From positions 1 to 64,000 of the forward strand of contig NW_005434582.1 in NCBI RefSeq assembly GCF_000315625.1: a stretch of DNA of 64,000 bases. The letters run 5' to 3'. How positions within the stretch are numbered: position 1 is the first letter of the stretch; every line of letters starts with the position of its first letter. The position numbers and the translations under genes are program-made. A model generated the notes under the pieces. It saw nothing but the letters and a program-made list of their open reading frames with translations, was not told where the DNA came from and did no database searches. Positions 12,181 through 21,400 of the stretch are shown here, piece after piece. The stretch comes from Guillardia theta CCMP2712 (taxonomy: Eukaryota > Cryptophyceae > Pyrenomonadales > Geminigeraceae).

Positions 12181-13333
12181 AATGCTGGGTTCTGTTGGGT
12201 CGGATAGCGAGTAAGGATCTTGATCATTACATGTAGGCGGGTGTTGGCTGACATTGGATTTTGCACTTCCGTGTGTGTTCCTGGATGGCATCATCATGAT
12301 GCTTACAGCTTGTAAGTCTGTTGCTGCCATGATGCCGTGCGGAAATGTTTCAGGCTAACATCATTGATTTCTGGTCGGTTGCTGACTCGGATGGGGTTGT
12401 GCGGGCGGGGATAATGACAGTATGTAAGTGTCTTGAATAACATATCACTCAGGGGATAGAGGGGACTGACATTGATTCATTGATAATATTTGTGTTTGGT
12501 TGCTCACTCGAACGGGTTTGATAGAATGTAAGTGTCTTGATTGAAGCTCGCGGTCAGGCATTCTCGGCTGACAATGCTTGTGCTTTTCGCTGTCTTTGGG
12601 TGGGCTGGATGGGTTGCGGGATCGGATAGCGAGTGAGTATCATGATGGGAGCATGCAGTCAGAGGATGATTGACTTACGTCTTGTTGATTTCAATCGCTG
12701 GTTTTACAATGCAATGGGCTTGTTGTCGGGATCGGGTAGTGGGTAAGAATCTTGATTGAATTCTCCGGCCCGTGGAGGGCAAGCTGACATTGATCGCGCC
12801 CCTATCTCCGTGCTTGGGATCGGATGGATGGGATCTTCGATCGTATAGGCGGTAAGTATCTTGATATAACATGCAATCGTTGGGTCGATAGGGACTGAAG
12901 TTGACAATTTCTGGTTTGATCTGACTCCCACGGGATTGTGTGTGCGGGTATAGTCTGTGAGTAACTAAGTTGATGAACAATCCGCTCAGGAGTCGACTGA
13001 TATTGTTTGTGCTTGTTTTCGGTGCTTGGGGTTGTGTGGACAACTTGCGGGATCGGATAGTCGGTAAGTATCTCACTTGAAATATGCGGCCACAGGAGTG
13101 AGTCGATTGACTGACATGTGCTTGTGCTTTGTGCTGTCTTCGGGGTCGGATTGATGGGTTGAACCGGATAGGGAGTAAGTATCTTGAGATGAAAAGTAAG
13201 GTCTGCGAAAGATTTGCTGACTTTCTTGTGCTGTCTCCGTGCTTGCGTTCGGATGAATGGGCTATTCGATTGAATAGCGAGTAAGTATCTTGTTGGGAGC
13301 ATGCGGTCAGAGAATCGCTGATTGTTGTTTCAG
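12180..13333. repeat. Tandem array of about ten degenerate 105-110 bp intron-like units
   Basis: Each unit starts with a donor-like GTAAGTATCTTGA (near 12211, 12424, 12529, 12633, 12741, 12850, 12957, 13064, 13173 and 13281). It continues with GCATGCGGTCA-type sequence, a CTGACATTG branch-like motif, a TGTGCTTG stretch, and ends in GGATCGGATAGCGA. Only the last unit has a good acceptor (TTTCAG at 13328-13333), where the large ROCO reading frame begins. The others lack an acceptor, so they look like repeated copies of the 5' intron plus its flank. Confidence 0.75.
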
Positions 13334-16300
13334 TGCTGCTTGTGCTACTTCGACAAAAAATCGGAAGAAGAACGATCAGACATGTGTCAACACTGCAAGG
13401 ATCGACGCTCTCTCATACACGACCTGGAGGAAGGTCTTGTATCTGCCAATCCCAGCGCGCAGGAAGCATTCAAGAAGATCGAGGAATTCCGTGAGCACGT
13501 CAGCGAAGCGGGAAAGCCTTTCGCTGAGAGGCTAGACCTGGCCAAGTCTCACTACCTCTTCGGGATGCAGAAGGAGCCTCTTGCTGTGGACGCCGTGAAG
13601 CTGCTCATGTCAAACGGAGAGCTGGGAAAATGCTACAGCGTCGAGAAAGGCGAGCTCAACCTGTCTTTGCGAACAGGTAGCATGAAACGATACATTATAC
13701 GAGAACTGAGAATGAAGACCCTCCCGGGGTGGATTGCCATAGTCGCCATCCCTATCCGGACCATTGACATCTCCGGAAACCCCAACCTTTCCAGCCTGCC
13801 CTTGGATGAGCTGTGCAGCATGAGAGATAGTCTGAAGGAGATGAACTGCCAAAACTGCATACGGCTGCAGCTGCCTCCACCAGAGATCGCCGGTCAAGGA
13901 GGAGAAGCAAGTTTCATGTACATGCAGAGTGTCAAGACGGACAGCGAGACAAACAAAAGGATGAATCTCATTCTGATTGGCAACGGGGAGGCAGGGAAGA
14001 CGAGCGTGTTCAGAGCTCTAAGTTCTGTGGAGAACAAGGCTGGCAAGATCGATGTGGACAAGAGGACGATCGGGATAGATCTGGATAGATGGGAACCTGA
14101 TGGGGCTGACGGGCTGACGTTCGACGTGATGGACTTCGGGGGACAAGAGGTCTACGGCAAGACGAACCAGTACTTCATTGTGAGGCGGGCCTTGTACCTG
14201 CTGGTGTGGAACGTGAGGACGACGAGAGATGAGATGAGTGCAGGTGGAGCCGCAGGGAGCATGAAGGAGCTGAGGGCGATGATTTCTACCTGGTTGCGAA
14301 CGCTGCAAGCAAGAGTGCCGGGAGCGAGTGTGATGCTGGTGGCGACGCACATCGACATAGCTGGGCAGAGCGAGATAGAGGATCAGTCCGAGGAGGTGAG
14401 AAAATGTGTGCAAGAGGAGCTGAAAAAGATGTCAGAAGAAGAAGACGAGAATATTCTTCCCTTACATGTCATACGCGAAGGCGGGAGCTTCAGAGTAAAC
14501 TGTCTTGAGGGAGAGGGAATCAAGGAGCTCCGAGCCTCTGTGTGCCAGGCGGCAAAGGAGCTGCTGTGGTGGAATGAGAGCATACCTCGGCCCTACCTGA
14601 AGCTGAGACATGCGGTGGAAGTTCAGTCAAAGAACGAGCCTTATTTGAAGGTAGAGCAATACTTGAAGATGTTGAAGGAAGCAGAAGTCGAAGAGAAAGA
14701 AGAGAAGATAGTGACGAGCTTCTTGCACGACATGGGAGTCCTCAAGTACTTCGGTCGGGAGCTGAAAGCAATGCATAGCAGGGAAGCAGAGAGCAAGTAC
14801 TCCGTGGAAGACACGGTCTTCATTGACATCGAATGGATGATCGACGTATTCAAGGGCGTGATGCGACATGACTGGCGGCATCTCCTCGACTTCTTCCACC
14901 AGGACCCAACCAAGTCAAAGAAGACGAAGAAGCTGCTACACCTGGGCATCATAGACGAAGACATGTTCGAGTACCTGTGGCCCCAGCCAAACAGCAAGTT
15001 CTGGAGCGAAGAGAAGTCAGGGAAGTCATGTAGATCAGCTGAGATAGGCTTCACTAAGAGCCATGTGGAGGTCGAGCAGGCAGTGGCCCTGCTTCAGGGT
15101 TGCGACCTGGCACACTTCCTGGGTGCGGGGGAAATGGTTGATGCGGAAAACGAGGAGACCAAGAGGGAGCTGCTTTGCCCCGGCATCATCCCGTCGTTTA
15201 CGCATCAGCACAAGCAAGCAGTGAGGGACTCGCATTCTCTGTGCGCACGCCTGCAATGCGAGTACAACTTCTTCCCCATCGGCTTCATCGACAGGCTGGT
15301 CGTGCTGTCCGCCGCTCGCCACTTTGAGGTAGACTGCAGCGGCTCGATGGCGGTGATGAAGGGCTGGGGGCGAACACTTGTGATGAGCTGGCGCGAAGAC
15401 GAAGGCAAGCATATGGTGATAGCAGTTGCGTCGACGAGGCAGCAGATCGAGAACTTGGATAAAGACCTGAAGCGGCTGGAGGCGTTCTTTCCGGGGGTGA
15501 AAAGGAGGAGTGATAAGAAAGGCTCGGGCAAGGAGGCGGTGCAGGTTGGGATCTTTTCGTATGGAGTGAAGTCAGGAGAGTGTGCGTGCAATATTGAAGG
15601 AAATATGATGAACATATACAACGCAGAGAAACGCTGCATAGATCTCACATGCACGATCTACCGATGTGAGAGGCAAATTAGCGATCTGACTGATAATTGC
15701 CTCGTGAACATCTTGTGCATCTCGACCGAGTTTTTGGATGAGCTTGAAGCAAAGCAAGGAGGAGGAAGCTTCTGCGAGCGATGGAACATGTTGACCACGA
15801 GCAAAGCAGTCATCATCCCTGTTATTCTGAAGGATTATTATCACAAGCACATTGAAGGGCCTAGAAGGTTTAACAAGTGGTGGCCGCAGAGGATACAGAA
15901 GATGGAGCGATACAAGGTGTTCCACAAGTACATCAAGGATGACAAAGTCTCGATGTGCATGCTGTATGACAGTATCATTATGAAGTTGCATCACGGACGA
16001 GGGAGCTTCGAAGACTTGTTGGATGTCACCAGTCAGAACATGCTTCTGTGCGAAGATTGCTTGTATCAGATGTCCAAGTCTCAAGATCACTCGCGGGGCG
16101 ATGAAGGTGTTGGCACATTTGATCCCTCAGAGGTGAAAAGAGCCATAGAAGATCGAAGAACCGGCATCACGACCAAACAGAGAGGGCTAGATAGAGAAGA
16201 TTTCATCCAACGGGAGATCATGGTGAACTTTATCGCTTGCTCACGTGGTCACAAGAAGCTTGTAAAGGAGATGCTTGAGTTCAACAGCTCCAGCTCCCCC

Positions 16301-17338
16301 TGTCCGTCGTGCTTGAAGCAGAAGACTGTACCTCACTTCTTCAGCAGACCGACGTGTCTGAGCAAGCTTGCTCGCGACCTTGCGGCTAAAATTGAATGTC
16401 CTACATGTGGAATGCACGTGGATGTCTTCGACGTCACGCCTCCGCAGGTTTTCTTGAGCTACCAGTGGGGGCACAAGTGTTCGACGCAAGAAATGGTGAA
16501 GCAGGTGAAGCGGCGGATCGAGGAGCAGACAAGCTTGCAGTGCTGGCTCGACGTGGAGGGAGGGATCAACCCTGGTGAAGATCACATGCAGAAGATGGAG
16601 CTCGGGGTGTCTCGGTGCGAGGTGTTTGTGGTCTTCATGAGCGACAAGTACGTCAAGAGCGCCAACTGCAGGAGGGAGTTCGCGCGGGCGTGTGAGACAG
16701 GAAGGTATATCATCCCAGTGTTGGTGCCGGTTCAATTTCAACCGGATCAAGACTCGGCTAGCGGCTTAGAGTCCGAGTCCGGCTGGAAGGGCGACAAGAG
16801 GCATCAAGACTGGTGGAAGAGGATCTCTGGGATCGAGCAGGGCGAAGGAGCTGCGCTAGAAGTTGAGGTCAACTGGAGGCATTTCAAGTCATTTCCTCAG
16901 ACCTTCGAGCTCGAAGCTGAGATGCGAGGAGAAAAGGTGCTGGTGAAGCGAGGTGTTCAAGAGCTGGTCGCGGCTGTGCAGGCAAGAGCTTACAGGGGAA
17001 GCATCGTCTGGCACGAGTTGAAGCCTGTAGCATGGGGAGCGAGCATCGCACGTTCTTGCGCAGAAGAGAAACCTGAGATGGAGCAACGGGTTCACCAAGA
17101 GGAGGAGCCGGAGAGCACACCAGGAGGGGAGGATGACTTTGGGGAGCAAGACGAGGGGAGATATGAGAAGCTGAATCCGATGGAGGAGCTGCTGGGCAGT
17201 GGAAGTACAACCCTTTTTAAGGATCGAGACAGGAGCAAGGATTACGAAATTTCTGCTGGAGATGGCGTGACTGGGGATGAAAAGTACGCCCTTGCAGAGT
17301 ATCAGACGAAGGCGTCATCTTGTTGTGTCGTCAGTTAG
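13334..17338 (+). CDS. ROCO (Roc-COR) GTPase with C-terminal TIR domain and CaaX box
   Basis: A large single exon follows an acceptor at 13333; the first in-frame ATG is at 13382, and upstream exons are not resolved. Order, numbered from 13322: Cys-rich start (CCLC, CQHC); leucine-rich stretch around 140-185; Roc GTPase with P-loop GNGEAGKTS (~220), DFGGQE switch (~271) and ATHID (~341); COR domain (~413-530); a partial TIR-like segment (~777-850, NILCISTEFLDE, AVIIPVIL); paired CxxC motifs (~993-1033); and a clear TIR domain (~1040-1140, FLSYQWG, CWLDVEGGINPGED, FMSDKYVKSANCRREF). ROCO proteins are GTP-regulated dimers. TIR domains signal by self-association or NAD cleavage. The protein ends CVVS, a CaaX box predicted to be farnesylated, which suggests membrane attachment. 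Whether the TIR is an active NADase cannot be told from sequence. Confidence 0.88.
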   Translation, partial: CCLCYFDKKSEEERSDMCQHCKDRRSLIHDLEEGLVSANPSAQEAFKKIEEFREHVSEAGKPFAERLDLAKSHYLFGMQKEPLAVDAVKLLMSNGELGKCYSVEKGELNLSLRTGSMKRYIIRELRMKTLPGWIAIVAIPIRTIDISGNPNLSSLPLDELCSMRDSLKEMNCQNCIRLQLPPPEIAGQGGEASFMYMQSVKTDSETNKRMNLILIGNGEAGKTSVFRALSSVENKAGKIDVDKRTIGIDLDRWEPDGADGLTFDVMDFGGQEVYGKTNQYFIVRRALYLLVWNVRTTRDEMSAGGAAGSMKELRAMISTWLRTLQARVPGASVMLVATHIDIAGQSEIEDQSEEVRKCVQEELKKMSEEEDENILPLHVIREGGSFRVNCLEGEGIKELRASVCQAAKELLWWNESIPRPYLKLRHAVEVQSKNEPYLKVEQYLKMLKEAEVEEKEEKIVTSFLHDMGVLKYFGRELKAMHSREAESKYSVEDTVFIDIEWMIDVFKGVMRHDWRHLLDFFHQDPTKSKKTKKLLHLGIIDEDMFEYLWPQPNSKFWSEEKSGKSCRSAEIGFTKSHVEVEQAVALLQGCDLAHFLGAGEMVDAENEETKRELLCPGIIPSFTHQHKQAVRDSHSLCARLQCEYNFFPIGFIDRLVVLSAARHFEVDCSGSMAVMKGWGRTLVMSWREDEGKHMVIAVASTRQQIENLDKDLKRLEAFFPGVKRRSDKKGSGKEAVQVGIFSYGVKSGECACNIEGNMMNIYNAEKRCIDLTCTIYRCERQISDLTDNCLVNILCISTEFLDELEAKQGGGSFCERWNMLTTSKAVIIPVILKDYYHKHIEGPRRFNKWWPQRIQKMERYKVFHKYIKDDKVSMCMLYDSIIMKLHHGRGSFEDLLDVTSQNMLLCEDCLYQMSKSQDHSRGDEGVGTFDPSEVKRAIEDRRTGITTKQRGLDREDFIQREIMVNFIACSRGHKKLVKEMLEFNSSSSPCPSCLKQKTVPHFFSRPTCLSKLARDLAAKIECPTCGMHVDVFDVTPPQVFLSYQWGHKCSTQEMVKQVKRRIEEQTSLQCWLDVEGGINPGEDHMQKMELGVSRCEVFVVFMSDKYVKSANCRREFARACETGRYIIPVLVPVQFQPDQDSASGLESESGWKGDKRHQDWWKRISGIEQGEGAALEVEVNWRHFKSFPQTFELEAEMRGEKVLVKRGVQELVAAVQARAYRGSIVWHELKPVAWGASIARSCAEEKPEMEQRVHQEEEPESTPGGEDDFGEQDEGRYEKLNPMEELLGSGSTTLFKDRDRSKDYEISAGDGVTGDEKYALAEYQTKASSCCVVS

Positions 17339-18499
17339 TCGCTCGTTGCTCATCTAAGCCGGGCGATCAGACAAACTTGACGGTTGTAGCCAGCAGACTG
17401 ACTCTGAGCCTGATGACTAATCAGTTGGTCCTGTGTAGAGAAAAGTATAATTATTGGCCCGGGCCCCGCTGCCGCTGAGCCTCCGAGAGTGTCACCCGGT
17501 ACGGTACAACAACCGAGTCCGATCAGTTGATCACTGAGTAAATTTCGTGCGGCCGGGCGCGGCAAACTCGGCTGACGCAAGTGAGTGCTTGGACTCTGGC
17601 TGATCAGTGTCATATCCCACCCGGAGCCCGAGCTACATCATGGAGCCAGAGCTACGGTAGTACATCACAGTGAGCCCGACCTATGAAATGGAGCCCGAGC
17701 TATCATTATGAAATGGAGCCCGAGCTATGAAATCACGTTGAGAAAGTCTGTCTTGTTCTTGTGTTATCTACGGCCGGTGTGGCGAAGTTTCCGGCGAGTC
17801 CCGGCACTCGGCGTGGCATACCCGGGCATGCCAGGTACGCGCGGCGGCGTGCGGCCCGGCGGCGCCTGCACTGCGGCAAAGCCTCAGTGTGAAGAGGCAC
17901 TGAGAGGCGGAAAAGCCTGTCACGGCGGGGCCGACTCAGCCTACTGCGGCGGACTCCCCGCCTCAGCGGCCACGACTCAGTGACTCAGAGTGGGGTAGGA
18001 CCCCGATCTCGAGGGATGGAAACAGGGGTAGGGTGATCGATTCAAATCTTTGAAAACAACTCTTATGCCAGTTTTCGGATACTAAACGAAAATTATAATT
18101 GAAATTTCAAGTTATTTTATCAAAAATTCAAACACTCTACACGGAGGGGGAAAAAGTTCAGGACCGCCTTCAGGGTGCCAGCATTTGGTTTTCGGGTATC
18201 ATGGGGAGGGAAGGAAGGGAGGGGAGGGAGGGGAGGGAGGGGAGGGAGGGAGAGCGACAGGAGTATGCAAGGTATGCAGGGATGTCGGTAAACAGATGCT
18301 ACAAGGCAGAAGATCAACAGTTTCTCATGCCATCTGCCATAGATCGATCATTGTTGTCTGAATCATCCCTTACCAGGCACCATCGTGGATCCCCGTAATG
18401 TTTTGATATCCTTCCCCGAGGCCAGCAACGGTTTGCGAAATTCATCTCGCATGCTTCGTCTGATCCCCTCCGATCCCTCACAAGAACGATTCTAGGAGC
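17339..18499. other. Intergenic region with direct repeats and a G-rich tract
   Basis: It holds a CCCGGGCCC element near 17457, direct repeats at 17620-17735, and a GGGAGGGGAGGGAGG tract at 18205-18252 that could form G-quadruplexes. AT-rich DNA lies at 18040-18130. No gene was found. Confidence 0.6.
17620..17735. repeat. Short direct repeats around GGAGCCCGAGCTAT
   Basis: Four or five imperfect copies of a 20-26 bp unit containing ATGAAATGGAGCCCGAGCTAT-like sequence follow one another. Confidence 0.7.
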
Positions 18500-21400
18500 A
18501 TGCTGAATCATCCAAGGCAGCAAGATGCGCCGCCATCCAACCATCCGCACCCCCCGAGCAACCCTGGTGAGCAGCTGGAGTGTGAATTCCATGGCAGGTG
18601 CTGTCTGAAAGACTTCTATCTGATCCCCTCATGCTTCAGAGCTCTACGGCATCGGCCTCATGTTCCGTCACGACACGCAAGGGCTCGTCAGGATCTGCGG
18701 CATCCAACCGGATGGACCAGGTGGGTTGACGGACGAGAATTGTCTTACCAGCAAGAGTGACCTCTCCTTGCTCTCCTTGCTCTCCTTGTCCTGCTTCGTT
18801 TGTATCCTCTCCTTGTTCTCCTGACGTTCTTTCGCAGCGGCGGAGAGCAAGATGCTAAGCATCGACGATGTGCTGCTGGCTGTGGATGGGAAGAACGTGG
18901 CCGGACTCAGTAAGCGTTGGCTGCCGCGGCCTGAGATGAGAGTTGTGGTAACAGGCATTCAAAGCATCCGGAACCTTCTTGTCGGCTTGTTTGGGACAAC
19001 GGTTGTCCTCGACGTTCAGGTTCTGTTGATCTCTGGTGGAGACAATATGGCTCATGTTTCATTCCTTCTGTTGGCATGCAGAAGGCCCAAAGTCAGACTG
19101 CCAGCCATGGGGTGTGCCCTTGCTAGTTCTTCGCCACTTGCCGTAGTCTGATCCGACTCATGCCTTCTCCTCCTCTCCTTTGTTGCTCCTCTCCTCTCCT
19201 CTCCTCTTCTTCCCCTCTCTTCCCGTTTCCCTCCTCCAGGTTCACTTCGGAGTATTCAGTTCGACTCCTTCGACAAGGTGAGCCTCCCCGCCCTCCCCAG
19301 AAACATCACTCTTCCAGAAAGTCCCTCCGCCTCTTTTGCTTCGTCCTATCATGCTCCTCCTTGCTCCCCGTGATCTCGTGGCGTGCTAGGAGGATCAGAG
19401 TGCAGCTGAAGAGGACCTACAAACCCAGTCCTCTCCCGCAAGGTTGTAGATCCTCTGACCTACTTCACCCTGTTTGACGATGTCATGTGTGTTAGCAGCC
19501 AACAACGTCGAGCAGGCGGCAGATGCTACGGGCGGTCCGAGCGCAAGTGAGACGAGAGAGGCGTCAGCAGCGCAGCAGCATTTGCACCCCTCGGATACCC
19601 GTGACGCGGGTGTGCTCAAGGACCAGCAAGATGGTAAGATGCACCGAGACGAAAGACCAGAGGGCAATGGCAGCGCACCCTTGAAGGCTGATCCGGAGGA
19701 GATAGACGCGACTGGTGTCAATGGATCGAGCGAAGCAGTGGAAACGAAGTTCCATGGCGAAGTGCACGAGGCCTCGGAGGCACAAGGAGGGCAGAAGGAG
19801 AGTGGTTTCAGCGAGAATGACTCTGCTGCTGCAGAGGATGAGGTGAAGGGAAGAGGAGAGGAGGAAAAAGAAGACATGCATGCAGCAACAGATCAAGTCA
19901 AGGAAGGGCAATTCCAGGAGAAGGACGTGGAGCTTGCCGAGAAGCAAGTGGAAACCGATGAGAAAGGGGAGGAGAGGCCTGAAGCGTCTGAGGGGCAGGA
20001 GAGGCAGCAGGATGGCGATGGGGAATCTACGTTGGAAGGAGAAGAAAAGGAGGCAGAGGCTGTGGTGGAAGAACAAGATCTTGGCATCAAGGAAGAATCA
20101 CAGGAAGTAGCAAAGCCAGAGGCGGTTGAGGAACGATGCGAAGGCGAGAAAGAGGTCGAACTCGGGGAAGCAGGAGAGGAGGCACATGCTGAAGCGGAGG
20201 ACGGACAAAATGGACAAGAAGTAGTAGAGGCTCAGGCAAGGGACGAGGATGAGTCGGCAGCAAAGGAAAGGGAGGAGGAGATGAGTGAAGTCACTTCGAA
20301 GAATGCAGAGGAGGTTGAGGAGCCAGGAGCAAGCGCTGCTAAGCAGCAGGGTGCTGAAGGAGGAGGCAGAGATGTCGCGTCTCCTGCACCAAAGGAGGCA
20401 AACCTTTCGGTGGAGATCTCGTCAGGCCTCAAGGTAAGGAGGTGTAGAACGATGTCAGGGGCTCACTGGGAGCAGGAGGTTGACGGTGGGCAGACGGCAA
20501 AGGAAGCTTCACAGCTTCTGAAGGTGAGATGGTGGGAGGGAGCATGACTGTCTCGTGACCGGAGCATGTGATGAGCAGGCAGAGCAGGAGAGGAGCAGAA
20601 ACTCAGGAACTCCTCGTGCAGTCTCGATGCTCAACAGGAAAGACCTCCACGAGCTCAAGACGTTCAAAGTGCCCTCCTCCCCATGCATGCTTCGCATCAA
20701 CGGCTCCAGGTTCCCCTGCGTCTCTCGCGTCCCATGCTCTTCCTCCCTGCTCGCAACCAACGCTGTGAGTGTGGTCTGGTGCCCCTCTGGCCGGATCCTC
20801 GTCTGGCATGGCGCGTCGTCGAGCGCGCAGGAGCGGGTGAAAGCGCTGGAGATCGCTTCTGCTCTCAAGGACATAGAGCACTGCGCTAGGGGAAAGATCC
20901 AGCGGGTAGAGGAAGGAGACGAGGAGGGAGACTTTTGGGAGCTGGTTGGCCCTCCTCTTACGGAAAAGAAGGTGTCAAGTCTGCCGGACGAGTCGAGCTA
21001 CTGGAGCGCGATGGAGGTTTATGGATGGAGGGAGGAGGACGAGAGAGTCGAGGTGAGCGAGAGGCCCTTGCGGCAGCAGATTCTGCGATCAGACAGCTCC
21101 TTCGTGATCGCCTCCTCCTTCATCGGTATCTTCGTGTGGGTCGGGCGTGAGAGCTCGCAAGCAGCTGCTGAAGCTGCACGAGCAGAGGCAGACGCGATGG
21201 CTGCGAAGATGCGAAGAAGTACGAGGAACAGAGCGAGTAACGGGAACCATGCAGGAGAGGAAGGCGACGAGGAAAGAGCCAACATGGACGGGGAAGAACA
21301 TGACTGCAGCACTGAGGAGGAAAAAGGCAGAGCGGAAGATGGGGCAGAACATTGTGTAGAAGGGACTGGGGGTGAGGAGGGTGTAGCTGAAGGTGGAGAA

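Noticed and set aside
12675-13302. Long minus-strand ORFs with repeated KILTPYP/TYRLYD-like peptides
   Set aside because: They are translations of the intron-like tandem units, with no start, splice or family support.
12180-13333. Repeat array considered as a CRISPR-like array
   Set aside because: Units are about 108 bp, diverged throughout, and carry eukaryotic splice motifs; no conserved short repeat with unique spacers.
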